The notes under the pieces were generated by a model. It was not told where the DNA came from, did not search any database, and saw nothing but the letters and a program-made list of their open reading frames with translations. 64,000 bases of DNA, taken from NCBI GenBank assembly GCA_022010015.1, contig CP091735.1, positions 372,001 to 436,000 of the forward strand, written 5' to 3'. The stretch is from Clostridium sp. Its GTDB lineage: Bacteria > Bacillota_I > Bacilli_A > Acholeplasmatales > Anaeroplasmataceae. Below are positions 41,378 to 53,034 of this stretch, in pieces. Every line of letters starts with the position of its first letter. Within the stretch, counting starts at the first letter, position 1. The position numbers were made by a program, and so were the translations under genes.

Positions 41378-41683
41378 TTAATAAATATTATTTAGTTTAA
41401 GATTCAGCTCTTTAGCCTTTGCTTCCAAATTTGTAATTGCTTTATCTACAACCTCAATTTTATTGCCTTTATTATATTCAGCCATAAGTTTATTTATTTC
41501 TGAATATGTATATCCACAATCCTTAAACATCTTTGCTAGCACGAATTCTTCAACCTCTTCAATGGAATAATCGTAACTAATTCCTACAACTATTTTGTTT
41601 TTTCTCTTGATTACTGTCTTTTGAAGCATTATAATTTGCCTTCTACTTAAGCCAGTTCTTTTCTCCAGTGTTTTTTCGTTCAT
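41378..41683 (-). CDS. MerR-like HTH protein
   Basis: A 101-residue intact protein. TLEKRTGLSRRQIIMLQKTV is a MerR/HTH_17-like DNA-binding start, followed by SIEEVEEFVLAKMFKDCGYT and a coiled-coil end. It lacks an effector domain. Possibly a regulator of a nearby gene; alone on its transcript. Confidence 0.55.
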   Translation of the reverse strand: MNEKTLEKRTGLSRRQIIMLQKTVIKRKNKIVVGISYDYSIEEVEEFVLAKMFKDCGYTYSEINKLMAEYNKGNKIEVVDKAITNLEAKAKELNLKLNNIY

Positions 41684-41817
41684 ATCTCTTTCTGATTTAA
41701 TGATAAACTTGTTCGCTCCGAACAGTCAATACCAAAAAAATATTTCCTTTCCACTGAAGAAATTGTTTTTTTCGTGCGAGGTAAATATAAACCATTTTTT
41801 TATGGATTTAGATGTAT

Positions 41818-41885
41818 AAAAAAAGAGCTGAAGAGCTCATTTTTCTAATAAATAAAAAAAGAACCTGCATATTTTTGTAGGTCCT
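41818..41885 (-). terminator. Two tandem terminators after rpsR
   Basis: First (41854-41885): GGACCTAC/GCAGGTTC then TTTTTTT. Second (41818-41838): GAGCT-CTTC-AGCTC then TTTTTTT. They end the rpsF-ssb-rpsR operon. Confidence 0.75.
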
Positions 41886-41897
41886 TTGTGTCATATA

Positions 41898-42143
41898 CTA
41901 TTCCTTAACGAATGGTAATAAAGCCATATGACGAGCACGCTTAATAGCGATTGCAAGCTTACGTTGATATTTTGCACAAGTGCCAGTAACACGTCTTGGT
42001 AAAATCTTACCACGTTCAGAGATGAATCTCTTTAATAAATCAACATCCTTGAAATCAATGTGTTCAATTTTATTTTGTGTAAAATAACAAACCTTACGAC
42101 GACGATGTCCGCCATCACGGTCAAATTTATGATTATTTTGCAT
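41898..42143 (-). CDS. rpsR: 30S ribosomal protein S18
   Basis: Eighty-one residues from ATG 42143 (AGGAGG upstream). RRKVCYFTQNKIEHIDFKDV, FISERGKILPRR and KRARHMALLPF are standard S18 motifs. A longer reading from ATG 42176 overlaps ssb and lacks a site. Last gene of the rpsF operon. Confidence 0.96.
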   Translation of the reverse strand: MQNNHKFDRDGGHRRRKVCYFTQNKIEHIDFKDVDLLKRFISERGKILPRRVTGTCAKYQRKLAIAIKRARHMALLPFVKE

Positions 42144-42156
42144 TGTTATTCCTCCT

Positions 42157-42636
42157 TTAGAATGGTAAATCATCATCAGCTACTTCAAATGATTCAGGCA
42201 TTGCTGGTGTCTCATTTTGAGGCTGACGATTTGGTGCTTGATAATTTGCATTATTTTGATTTGCACCATATGTAGGGTTAGCATAATTAGTTGTATTTTG
42301 ACCTGGTTGAGCATTAGGATCACGTGGAGTAAGATTTTCAACACGTTCAACAATAACATCAGTAGTATAACGCATTTGTCCATCTTGACCTTGGTAATTA
42401 CCAGTTTGAAGTCTACCCTCAACTGCTAGCATATTTCCTTTTTTAACATAACGACCAATAAAATCAGCTTGTTGTCCGAAGGCAACACAATTAATAAAAT
42501 CAGCCATTCTTTGGCCACTTGCATCCTTTTGCATACGATCTACAGCAACAGAAAATCTTACATTAGCAAGACCATTAGCTGTATATCTTACCTCAGGGTC
42601 TCTTGTAATACGACCTGTTAATATAGTTTTGTTCAT
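42157..42636 (-). CDS. ssb: Single-stranded DNA-binding protein
   Basis: A 159-residue SSB: OB fold MNKTILTGRITRDPEVRYTA (residues 1-20) to about 110, a flexible Gln/Asn-rich linker, and the conserved acidic tip DDDLPF that docks replication partners. Flanked by rpsF and rpsR as in most Firmicutes. Confidence 0.97.
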   Translation of the reverse strand: MNKTILTGRITRDPEVRYTANGLANVRFSVAVDRMQKDASGQRMADFINCVAFGQQADFIGRYVKKGNMLAVEGRLQTGNYQGQDGQMRYTTDVIVERVENLTPRDPNAQPGQNTTNYANPTYGANQNNANYQAPNRQPQNETPAMPESFEVADDDLPF

Positions 42637-42653
42637 TTACAAAACCCCCTTAA

Positions 42654-42941
42654 TTATTCTCCGTCAACAACAATAATGTGACGAATAATATTTTCATCTA
42701 AGCGAACTACACGATCGAATTCACTTACAGCCTTAGGTGTAGCATTTACTAACATCCAAACATAATAGCCTTTACGCATATGCTCGATCTCATAAGCTAA
42801 TTCTCTAAGACCCCATTCTTTACATTCTAAAACCTCAGACTCATTACCAGTAAAGATTGCCTTAACATCAGCAACTTCCTTTTGAATCTTCTCTTGTTCT
42901 AGATTTGAGCGAAGAATGAACATAACTTCATATTTTTTCAT
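42654..42941 (-). CDS. rpsF: 30S ribosomal protein S6
   Basis: A 95-residue intact protein starting MKKYEVMFILRSNLEQEK, with GLRELAYEIEHMRKGYYVW and RLDENIIRHIIV. First gene of the operon; the AGGAGG site precedes ATG 42941. Confidence 0.96.
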   Translation of the reverse strand: MKKYEVMFILRSNLEQEKIQKEVADVKAIFTGNESEVLECKEWGLRELAYEIEHMRKGYYVWMLVNATPKAVSEFDRVVRLDENIIRHIIVVDGE

Positions 42942-42978
42942 CTTTCGTACCTCCTTATGGTCTTTTGGCTTATATATT

Positions 42979-43527
42979 TTATATAAGCAAGGGGCATTTT
43001 TTCAAATGCTTTAATATTTTATCATAAAATACAAATATTAGCAATAGTTTTACAAAAATTAATTCTAGCATTGTTTCAATTGCATAGCTTGTAGCGGAAT
43101 TTCTAACTTCATTTCTAGAACCATTAAAATGTTTTTGTGTTTTTGTAACTATTTTTACCATTAACATAAAAAAACCAAAGCATACCATTCCTACAGGCTT
43201 AGCTTTACTTCCTCCTGTTGGACCAGCAATACCAGTAGTTGAAATTGCGCATTCACTTTTTGGTATTTGTAGCCACACCTAAAGCCATTTGATAAGCAAC
43301 CTCTTCGCTTACAACACCATATTTTTTTATTAAATCGCCATCAACATTTAAATACTTTATTTTTTTGCCTCATCAGCATAAGTGACAAAGCTTTCATTTA
43401 ATACCTTAGAAGCATCCGGAATATCTACAATACAGCTTGCAAGCATCCCACCTGTACATGATTCACCAAAGCTAATATGGTAATTCTTTTTCAATTAATT
43501 TACTAACTAATTCCTTATTTTTTTCAT
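42979..43527 (-). CDS. CinA C-terminal domain (nicotinamide-nucleotide amidase), frames broken
   Basis: Joined frames: SFGESCTGGMLASCIVDIPD, ESFVTYADEAK, GVVSEEVAYQMALGV and ISTTGIAGPTGGSKAKPVGM. These are the conserved CinA-C/PncC motifs of the enzyme that deamidates NMN. About 160 residues, so only the C-terminal domain is present. ATG 43527 after GGAGG. Confidence 0.85.
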
Positions 43528-43540
43528 CTTTTTTTCCTCC

Positions 43541-43965
43541 CTATATGGCAGTAATTTTTCTTAAATATTCATAAACATTTGTACCAATTTTTTTATATTC
43601 TTAAAATCCTTTAGAGTTATTAGTACATAATTATTTTTTTCTTCATTGCTAAAAAAATATGACAAAAATTCATCGATAGGATTATGCCTTATTTCCTTAT
43701 TACATTTTCCACAAAGCTTGTATGATTCAATATCGCTTAATTTAAATTGATATGGTTCACTATCAATATAATTCTCATCATATATTTTTAAATACTGGAT
43801 AAGGATTATATTGATTTTTTTATATTTATTATTCAGCTTAATATTTGTTTTTAATTAAAGGATCTGAACAAATATAAAAAAATAATAATCATCACTAAAT
43901 AAATATACCTCACTTTTAACATTGCATGCCGTTGAATCAAGCGTATAGGTATAAATTCTTTTCAT
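43541..43965 (-). CDS. Unknown protein with a CGKC motif, frames broken
   Basis: Joined reading from ATG 43965: MKRIYTYTLDSTACNVKSEV, DSEPYQFKLSDIESYKLCGK, NPIDEFLSYFFSNEEKNNYV. About 140 residues. The single CGKC pair could bind metal, but two pairs would be needed for a typical zinc ribbon. No family recognised. Confidence 0.4.
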
Positions 43966-44076
43966 GCCTCTATAATAGCTATATTTGCTAGCAAGTGCTT
44001 GATACAGCTTTTTTTATAATACATATTTAATCTTTCTCTAAGAAACCAACTAAATAAGATATAATAAAGATAATAA

Positions 44077-44286
44077 TCAAACAAAGATAAATAATAAATA
44101 AAATAGCATTTTTTTAGCTAATATAAATAAAGCTATCAGACCTAAAATTGCTAAAATAACAATTTTTTTAAAAATAATATTATAGGACGTATATTTAACT
44201 CCTAAATAGTTAAAAAAAGTCTTTTTTTGCATACTTTTTGATAAAACATTTTCTTTAATAATATCCTCATAATACCGATTCTTCAT
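44077..44286 (-). CDS. Small membrane protein, unknown
   Basis: Sixty-nine residues with a C-terminal hydrophobic segment (KIVILAILGLIALFILAKKM). Divergent from the PBP gene. No family recognised; a further stretch may be lost to an indel near 44110. Confidence 0.4.
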   Translation of the reverse strand: MKNRYYEDIIKENVLSKSMQKKTFFNYLGVKYTSYNIIFKKIVILAILGLIALFILAKKMLFYLLFIFV

Positions 44287-44372
44287 AGCATTACCCTCAA
44301 ATTATATTTATTGCTTTTTCTTCATTAATTATTTTTACTACATTTGAGTCATAATAGAAATGGTGATTTAAA

Positions 44373-46108
44373 ATGAAATTTCGTAAATTTTACTTTAAAG
44401 TCTTACTTTTTTTCTCTTATTTTTTTAATCCCCTTATTTTTTTAAAATTGCTCCTAAGACAATTATTGATCATAAAAAAATTATAACGCTTATGAAATAT
44501 ATGATAAGAATAATAATTTAACAGCAGTATTGCAAAATGATCATAATATTTCAACACTTACGTTTGAGGAAATTCCCAAAAAAATTAATTGAAATATTAT
44601 TATTCTTAGAGGATAAAAGCTTTTTATAAGCATAGTGGCTTTGATATTTATCGTATTGGTAAAACAATATTTACTAATTTGTTCAATAATGAGCGCTATG
44701 GTGCATCCACTATAACTCAGCAATACATAAAAAATGTTTATTTAAACAATAACAAAAAGCCTAATAAGGAAAAATAAAGGAAATAATCCTAAGTATATCT
44801 TTAGAAAAAAACACAAGCAAGAATGAAATTTTAACGGCTTATTTAGCCACAATTTATTTAGGAAATGGTCAATACGGTATAAAAAACGCTGCTACTTTTT
44901 ATTTTAATAAGACCTTAAGCCAGCTATCAATAAACGAAATAATTTTTATTATGTACAATTTTAAGAGCTCCCAATTATTATAACCCCTTAAGCAATAGAA
45001 GCGCTTGTCTTATGAAAAAAAGGATGAATTATTAAAACATCTTATAATATTATTTCTGAATATGAATTTCAAACAAGCTATAATTATAACTATATATTGA
45101 AATTAAATGAAGAAGCCCTTAATAAATGCTATTTTATTGATTTAGTAAAAAAACGAATTAAAAAAACACCATAATGAGTTTGATTTTTGAAGAAAAAAAA
45201 TAAAGATTTATACAAGCTATAATCCTTTATTTGAACATATTAATCCTAGTAATAATAATGGAGATATTGCTGTTATTATTGCAGATAATAATAACAATTT
45301 AGAATATATTCTTGGTGGTGCTAGCTACAAAAAAACAATTATAATATTGCTTATCTCGGAAAAAAAGAGATATTGGTTCAACAATTAAACCTCTTCTTTA
45401 TTACGAAGCGCTTAAATGTGGCTACAGTATAGATAAAAAATATATTTCAAAGCCTCTAACTATAACATACAATGATGTCAATTATACCTTTAATAATTAT
45501 GGAAACATTTATCCTAAAATCCCCATAAATATGCGCTATGCTCTAGCAACATCTGATAACATTTATGCCGTTAAAACTCATTTAGATTTAGGAATGAAAA
45601 CCTTAGCTAATCATTTAAAGCTATATGGTATAGATGCATTATCAATTCCTTCACTTGCTCTTGGTAGTACTAGTATGTCTTTATGTAAATTAGTTGAAAT
45701 TTATAGTTGTATTAATAATAATGGCTGGTATCAAAAGCTAAACATCATAAATTATCTAGAGCATAAGGGAACTAAAAAAAGCTATTATTACCACTAAAAA
45801 AAGCTATTAGATGAAAAAAAATACACGAAAAATATTAAAGGAATTAATGAAGGGAATGTTTGATACTACCATTGCTGAAAAACGTAACTGGCAGAAATAT
45901 GACTGCAAAAATTAAAAAAACCACCTTTATGGGAAAAAAAGTGGTTTAACAGATTATGATTCTTATATGATAGGTTTTAATAATTCCTACATAATAGGCT
46001 GCTGGAGTGGTTATATAGATAGCAAAAAGCTAACAAATCAAGAGCTAAAAGCAACCCCCAAAAAAATTATTTATAGATTATGCTAATCTAACTACCACTA
46101 ATATATAA
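44373..46108 (+). CDS. Class A penicillin-binding protein, frames broken
   Basis: Makes and crosslinks peptidoglycan. Joined frames: an N-terminal membrane anchor; GT51 glycosyltransferase motifs EDKSFYKHSGFDIYRIGKTI and GASTITQQYIKN; transpeptidase SxxK in GSTIKPLLYY, SxN in ATSDNIYAVK, and a K-S-G-L-T in place of K-T-G-T followed by DYDSYMIGFNNSYIIGCWSG. About 580 residues, at the short end for the class. At least seven breaks, most at A runs. It converges on the membrane gene at 46088. Confidence 0.85.
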
Positions 46109-46425
46109 ATTAATAATTATACTACATGAAACTATAATGGCTATAGAAATCACTGCAACAAAAAAACTGCTGATACTATCCTATAGCCTTTTCTTTCAGC
46201 CTTTAATCCCTTTGCTAAAACAAATAATACTAATAATCCAAGAAATAAGCTGACCTAAATAGCAAATAAGACCTAATGGCACTAATATAATAAGAGCTAT
46301 TCCATTTAGATCATTATCAGAAGTAGAATGCTTAGCTGATAAGAAAAAAAGTTCCAAATATAAAAAAAACGCTATTGATAATACGGCAAAAAAATAATTG
46401 AAATAACTAATCTTTTTTTACTCAT
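46088..46425 (-). CDS. Small integral membrane protein, frames broken
   Basis: ATG 46425. Joined frames contain AFFLYLELFFLSAKHST, IALIILVPLGLICYLGQLIS and a third C-terminal hydrophobic segment. About 110 residues with three membrane spans. Its 3' end overlaps the end of the PBP gene by 21 bases. Confidence 0.5.
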
Positions 46426-46476
46426 ACTATACCTCCGATTTAACTATATATCGAAAAAAATAAACTTTGTCAAGAG

Positions 46477-46504
46477 AAAAAAACACTCAAGAATTTTTGA
46501 GTGT
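46477..46504 (-). terminator. Terminator after the YjcZ-like gene
   Basis: ACACTCAA-AAATTC-TTGAGTGT followed by TTTTTTCTC on the minus strand. Confidence 0.75.
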
Positions 46505-46515
46505 AAAGCATTTAT

Positions 46516-46639
46516 TTAATTAGCCCAAGCAGCCCCTACAAGAATAACTAGAATAAATAAAACTAATATAAATGCAAATCCTCCACCACTTGTCGTTTTT
46601 GTTAGAAGTAGTGCTTTGACTGCAACATCCTTGTGCCAT
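46516..46639 (-). CDS. YjcZ-family hydrophobic peptide, frame broken
   Basis: ATG 46639 after AGGGGTG. With one base fewer in an A run at about 46595 the product is about 41 residues: MAQGCCSQSTTSNKTTSGGG and then FAFILVLFILVILVGAAWAN. GGGFAFILVLFILLVIIGAAW is the hallmark of the YjcZ/sporulation-associated tail-anchored peptides of Bacilli. Role unknown. Confidence 0.7.
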
Positions 46640-46720
46640 ATATTATCACCCCTAATACATAATATGCAATCAAGTATTATATATTTAGGTTATTGTAGGG
46701 TAACATTTATCTTTAAAGAC

Positions 46721-47778
46721 TCAAATTGATTTTTGAGTATTTAAGCGATAAATCTTTAAACTAATTATATCACCTATATTGGCTAAATCTAATATCTTAG
46801 AAATATCTTCCCTTTTTAGTAATTGTCTTATCATTAATCATATAAATAACGTCAAAGGGATTGACACCAGCATTTTTCGCATTGCCATCAGTAACCTTTG
46901 TAACTAAAAAAATGCTTCGTCAATATTATTAGGTAAATATTTAGTATATTCCTCATTTAAAAACTAAATAACGATTTATAATATCACCGCTAACACCAAG
47001 TAATGGTCTTGTAATTGTTGTTTTTCTTTGCTTCAATATCAGAAACACATTTTCTTACAATATCCATTCTTATCGCATTACCAAAGCCTTCAACAACGAC
47101 ATCCTTATCAGTTTCAGATGTCCAACTAGTTTTAGAAACATTAATTCCAATTAATCTTCCAGATAAATTAAATAATCCACCGCCACTATTTCCACTATTT
47201 AAGGCAGCATCAGTTTGAACGTATTTCGCTGTAACACCAGTAACAACACCTACCGTAATATGATTAAAATAATTAAGACTTAATGGACAACCAATAGCAA
47301 TAGCTGTTTGGCCTGGATTTAAAAACATCCTCAGTACTAATATCAATAGGTGTAATTTTTTTATTTGTGCCTAATAGGTCAAGAGAAAATCTTAATACAG
47401 CAACATCATTTTTTTAGAGTCTGACCCAATTAAGTCAGCATTATAATATTTACTATCCCCTAAATAAACCTTATATGATTTACCATCTTCAATAACATGA
47501 TGATTAGTTATTACATAATAATAATTATCTTCTTCCTTATAAACAACCCCTGATCCCGTAGCATAGCTAGTTTGAGATATAGCCGTATAAATTCCCACAC
47601 ATGCTGATTCTACCATAGCCTTCACATCAGTAATAGAATTTTGAATCTCATAAACAGTCTTATCCTGTTCAATTGTATTAGCTGTTTGCGAAGGTGTAGT
47701 AGTAAAAGAAATTACAGCTACATAAGTTAAACATAATTATAATTCCAGTAAATAAACTAAGCAATTTCTTTTTTTCAT
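46721..47778 (-). CDS. htrA: HtrA/DegP-like serine protease, frames broken
   Basis: Extracytoplasmic quality-control protease. ATG 47778 after GGAGG; signal anchor; catalytic His in VITNHHVIEDG, Asp in the joined KKNDVAVLRF, Ser in LNSGNSGGGLFN. One PDZ domain follows (AKNAGVNPFDVIYMINDKTI); reading a five-A run at about 46812 as four completes it (REDISKILDLANIGDIISLK). About 350 residues, a normal one-PDZ HtrA. Confidence 0.9.
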
Positions 47779-47793
47779 CTTTAATCCTCCAAG

Positions 47794-48553
47794 TTAAATA
47801 TTTTTTTCTAGCATTTTTTGAGGTTTGTTCATCAATAAATGAAAAAAATCCTCATTTCTTATTTTTAGCAATTTCTTCACACGTATAATAAATATATGCC
47901 GTTTCATTTCTCTTTCCACGATATGGTGTTGGAGCTAAATAGGGACAATCAGTTTCAATCAAAAGCTTATCAATTGCAATGCTTTTAGCAACCTCTTTAG
48001 CGTTTTTAGCATTTTTAAAGGTTACAACCCCACCAAGAGCTATATAATAGCCAAGCTTAATAAATTCCTTAGCCATTTCCCAAGATGAGCTATAGCAATG
48101 CATAATCCCCTTAACATTAGGAAACATCTTTAAAATGTTATAGGTATCCTCAATTGCATCGCGAGAATGAATTATAACAGGAAGCTTATATTTTGCAGCC
48201 AATTTCATTTGAGCAATAAAATATTCCTTTTGATTTTCCTTATCATCCTTACCATAATGATAATCAAGACCAATCTCGCCAATTGCGTAAACCTTATGCT
48301 CTTTAATAAACTCTTCAAGTATTTTTTTATATCATTTTTCTAAATTTAAAGAAACCTCTGAAGGATGAATACCAGCGCTATTATAAAAAAAGTTAGGATC
48401 CTGCTTTGTTAAATTATACGCCTTTAAATTTGCTTCATGGGAATAGCCAACAAGCATACATTTCATAACCTTATTATCCTTCGCTCTTTTTATGCACAAG
48501 TCTCTATCATTATTAAATTCATCAGCAAATAAATGTGAATGCGTATCAAACAT
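47794..48553 (-). CDS. tatD: TatD-family metal-dependent DNase
   Basis: MFDTHSHLFADEFNNDRDLC (HxH metal site), YNSAGIHPSEV, AIGEIGLDYHYGKDD, VIIHSRDA, GIMHCYSSSWEMAKEF and LIETDCPYLAPTPYRGKRNE are all TatD motifs. Breaks near 48325 and 47860; the C-terminus MNKPQKMLEKNI is recovered by correction. About 250 residues. It precedes htrA, starting 16 bases before that gene in map order. Confidence 0.92.
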
Positions 48554-49032
48554 TTTTTCTTCTCCTACAAATTACAAAATAAACAATTAAATAGCCTATA
48601 AAACCACCAATCATATCAATAAAAACATCACTAAAGCTTCTTGCTCTACCTAAAACAAAGCCCTGATGAATTTCATCAATAATAGCACATATCAAAAACT
48701 AAAAATTAGTGAAACCCAAAGAATTGATAGGTGATAATTAAATAATAAAAAAATAAGAGATTAAATATCAAAATAAATAAAAACCATAAATAAAAATATA
48801 TGCGCTGATTTTTCTAACAATTAATGATAATCTTCTATTTATTGCAATTTTTTTAATTTTTTTCATCTAAGCAATCAAAATCCTTATAAATAACATCCCT
48901 AATAAAATACATTATTTTTATTACTCGAATTAGATGATGTAATTCCATTTTTCCGAGGAAAGAATATAAATAAATGCTAACCATATCAAACATACAAAAA
49001 CAAAAAAATATAAGAGCATTTCTTCTATTCAT
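48546..49032 (-). CDS. VanZ-like membrane protein, frames broken
   Basis: ATG 49032 after GAGGT. Joined frames include RKSAHIFIYGFYLFILIFNL and DEIHQGFVLGRARSFSDVFI followed by DMIGGFIGYL, the VanZ signature (D-E-x-x-Q...R.....D...N/D..G). About 160 residues, four predicted membrane spans. It overlaps the tatD start by 8 bases. Confidence 0.75.
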
Positions 49033-49130
49033 TTTTATAACCTCGTATTTATTATACGCTAAATTTAGAAAAAAATAAATAAATACGAAAAAAAGATTCC
49101 GAAAAAAATCGGAACCTTAATTTTCATTAA

Positions 49131-50314
49131 TTATTCAATAATTTCAGTAACTGAACCAGCACCTACAGTGTGTCCACCTTCACGGATAGAGAACTTAGTA
49201 CCTTGTTCAATAGCAATTGGGTGAATTAACTCAACTGTCATAACTGTATTATCTCCTGGCATTACCATTTCAACACCTGGTTCAAGAGTGATTACACCTG
49301 TGATATCAGTTGTACGGAAATAGAATTGAGGACGATAATTTGAGAAGAATGGAGTATGACGTCCACCTTCCTCTTTAGTTAATACGTAAACTTGAGCCTT
49401 GAACTTTTGATGAGGATGAACACTCTTTGGTTTAGCTAATACTTGACCACGTTGAACATCTTCACGAGCGATACCACGAAGTAATACTCCGATGTTATCT
49501 CCAGCCTCAGCATAGTCTAATAGCTTACGGAACATTTCAACACCAGTTACAACTGAAGTTTGAGTAGGTTTAATACCAATGATTTCAACAGTATCACCAA
49601 CACGTACTTGACCACGCTCAACACGTCCTGTAACTACTGTACCACGTCCAGTAATTGTAAATACGTCTTCAATTGACATTAAGAATGGCTTATCAGTATC
49701 ACGTACTGGAGTAGGGATATATGAATCAACATAATCCATTAATTCACCAATCTTAGCAGTCCACTTAGGATCACCTTCAAGAGCCTTTAATGCAGATCCA
49801 CGAACAAATGGAATTTCATCTCCTGGGAAGTCATATGAGCTTAATAACTCACGAACTTCCATTTCAACTAAGTCGATTAATTCTTCATCATCAACCATAT
49901 CGCACTTGTTTAGGAATACTACCATTTTTGGAACACCAACTTGACGAGCAAGTAAGATATGTTCTCTTGTTTGAGCCATAGGTCCATCAGTAGCAGCAAT
50001 AACTAGTATTGCACCATCCATTTGTGCTGCACCAGTTATCATGTTTTAACATAGTCAGCATGTCCTGGACAGTCTACGTGTGCATAGTGACGAGTAGCAG
50101 TCTCATATTCAACGTGTGCAGTATTGATAGTAATACCACGCTCTTTCTCTTCTGGAGCAGCATCGATTTGGTCATATGCTTTAGCTTGTGCTAAACCTTC
50201 TTTTGCAAGATAGTTAGTAATAGCAGCAGTTAAAGTAGTTTTACCATGATCTACGTGACCAATTGTACCAATATTAACGTGTGGTTTGTTACGTACAAAT
50301 TTTTCCTTTGCCAT
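49131..50314 (-). CDS. tuf: Elongation factor Tu
   Basis: GTPase that delivers aminoacyl-tRNA. GHVDHGKTTL (P-loop), DCPGHADY (switch II), LNKCDMV (NKxD) and the RGGHTVGAGSVTEI-type end (REGGHTVGAGSVTEIIE). A single base is missing in an A run at 50044 (DYVK-NMITGAAQ), splitting the gene; this is a deletion rather than the usual insertion. Joined length 394-395 residues. ATG 50314. Last gene of the str operon. Confidence 0.96.
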
Positions 50315-50441
50315 TTTAAAAAAATTCTCCTTTAATTTTTTTTTCTTATAATAATTTTTTATAATTCTTGACCGAATTTCCACATATAATTTTACATTAA
50401 TTGGACGGTTAAATCAAGATATAACCCTATTTTTTTGAAAA

Positions 50442-52506
50442 TTATGATCTTTTTCTTAATAATTTCCTCTTGAATAGCCTTAGGAGCAGCTTCATAGTGG
50501 TCAGTTTGCATAATGAATGTTCCACGTCCTTGAGTATTAGAACGAAGAGAAGTTGCATAACCAAACATTTCAGCAAGTGGAACATATGAATGAACACGAA
50601 TTGCATTTCCATGCTTTTCTTGTCCTTCAAGACGTCCACGACGGCTTACTAAATCACCAATTACATTTCCTAAATATTCTTCAGGAACGATTACATCAAC
50701 AGACATAATTGGCTCAAGAATAACTGGAGCACATTTGTCCTTCATTCCCTTTACAGCTAAGCTTGCAGCAACCTTATAAGCCATTTCTGATGAGTCTACA
50801 TCATGGTAAGATCCATCAAATAATGTACACTTAACATCGATTAATGGATAACCTGCAAGAACACCATTAGGTAAAGCTTCTTGTAATCCCTTATCAACAA
50901 CTGGAATATATTCACGAGGAACGTTTCCACCAACTACAGCATCAACGAATTCATATCCCTTATCCTTATTAGGTTCGAAATGAATCCAAACGTGACCATA
51001 TTGTCCACGTCCACCTGATTGACGAATAAACTTACCTTCAACATCAGCACCCTTAGTAATAGTTTCACGATATGAAACCTGTGGAGCACCTACGTTACAA
51101 GATACATTGAATTCTCTCTTCATACGATCAACAATGATATCAAGGTGTAATTCACCCATACCAGAAATGATTGTTTCTCCAGTTTCTTGATCAGTATAAG
51201 TCTTGAATGTTGGATCTTCCTCAGCAAGCTTAATTAAAGCATTAGTCATCTTGTCTTGGTCAGCCTTAGTTTTTGGCTCAACTGCAACACTGATAACTGG
51301 CTCTGGGAATACCATCTTTTCAAGAATTAAATCTTCATTAACTGTTAATGTATCACCTGTTGTAGTTGATTTGAAACCAACTGCAGCAGCGATATCACCA
51401 GTATATACTTCTTTAATTTCAGTACGGTGGTTAGCATGCATTAGCATAATACGTCCTAAACGTTCCTTAACACCACGTGTAGTGTTTTGTACATATGAAC
51501 CAGATTCAACATGTCCAGCATATACACGGAAGAATGTTAAACGTCCAACGAATGGGTCAGTTAATACCTTAAATGCTAAAGCAGCAAAATCAGTATCATC
51601 TCTTGGATGAATATCAACCTCTTCACCATCAGCCTTGTGTCCCTTAATTGCTGGAATATCAAGTGGAGATGGAAGATAATCAATAACACCATCAAGCATT
51701 TTCTTAACACCCATATTCTTGAATGCAGATCCACAGAATACTGGGAAGAATTCAGCCTTTAAAACTGCTTTACGAATAACAGTTTTAATTTGATCAGCTG
51801 AAATTTCATCACCCTCTAGATAAGCCATAGCTAAATCATCATCAAATTGAGCTAAAGTGTCGATTAATTCTTCACGCTTACCTAAAATGAAGTCCTTCAT
51901 ATCCTCAGGGCAATCAACAGTTTGATAATTCTCATCTGCTCCGCCATCATATAGATATGCCTTCATAGTAATAATATCAACAGCGCCATGGAATTGATCC
52001 TCAGCACCAATAGGCCATTGTACAGCAGCAGCTGTAGCGCCTAAACGATCATAGATAGATTTAACAGAATATTCAAAATCTGCTCCAACCTTATCCATCT
52101 TATTTACAAATACAATACGAGGTACATTGTAATCAGAAGCTTGGCGCCAAACTGTTTCAGTTTGAGGCTCAACACCTTGACTACCATCTAGTACGGCAAC
52201 AGCACCATCTAGTACACGAAGAGATCTACTAACCTCAACAGTAAAGTCTACGTGTCCTGGAGTATCGATGATGTTAACACGATATCCATTCCAAATTGCA
52301 GTTGTTGCTGCAGATGTAATTGTTATACCACGCTCTTTTTCTTGGTCCATATAGTCCATTGTTGCAGCACCATCATGTGTTTCACCAATTTTATGAACCT
52401 TACCAGTATGATACAAAATACGTTCAGTAGTTGTAGTCTTACCGGCATCGATATGAGCCATAATACCAATATTACGATATTTGCTTAATTCATATTCTCT
52501 TGCCAT
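50442..52506 (-). CDS. fusA: Elongation factor G
   Basis: Translocation GTPase. AHIDAGKTTTTERILYHTGK (P-loop), DTPGHVDFTVEV and FVNKMDK, with domains II-V complete. As read, the frame runs past the natural end to 50392; taking a five-A run at about 50450 as four gives the usual ending EEIIKKRS and the stop at 50442. About 688 residues, normal. ATG 52506 after GGAGG. Confidence 0.95.
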
Positions 52507-52524
52507 TTGGTTTTTCCTCCGATA

Positions 52525-52995
52525 TTACCAACGGTAATGAGCAAATGCTTTATTAGCTTCTGCCATCTTTAATGTATCTTCACGCTTCTTGCAAGCTCCA
52601 CCTAAATTATTAGATGCATCAACGATTTCCTTAGCTAACTTTTCAGCCATAGTCTTATCATTGCGCTTACGAGCAAAAGTAACCAACCAACGTAAACCTA
52701 ATGTTTGTTTTCTTTCAGGTCTAACTTCAACTGGTACTTGATAGTTTTGAGCACCGATACGACGACTCTTAACTTCCAATGTAGGCATAATGTTGTTTAA
52801 AGCAGCATTAAATACTTCAAGTGGATCTTTATTTGTCATCTCTTTAACACGATCGAATGCAGTATATAGAATTGTTTGTGCAGTTCCTTTTTTACCATCT
52901 TCCATGATTGCATTGATTGTTCTAGTTACAATCTTTGAACCATAAATTGGATCAGGAAGCACGTCTCTTTTTGCGATATGTCCCTTACGAGGCAT
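52525..52995 (-). CDS. rpsG: 30S ribosomal protein S7
   Basis: Intact 156 residues. MPRKGHIAKRDVLPDPIYGS, GAQNYQVPVEVRPERKQTLG and the C-terminal NKAFAHYRW are diagnostic. Between rpsL and fusA. Confidence 0.97.
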   Translation of the reverse strand: MPRKGHIAKRDVLPDPIYGSKIVTRTINAIMEDGKKGTAQTILYTAFDRVKEMTNKDPLEVFNAALNNIMPTLEVKSRRIGAQNYQVPVEVRPERKQTLGLRWLVTFARKRNDKTMAEKLAKEIVDASNNLGGACKKREDTLKMAEANKAFAHYRW

Positions 52996-53034
52996 GATTC
53001 ATTCCTCCTTTTTATAATTAGATTTTATATAATA

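Noticed and set aside
50442..50639. Alternative-frame 65-codon ORF at the fusA end
   Set aside because: Only its last residues (KKRS) are relevant, as they show the true fusA C-terminus after an A-run correction.
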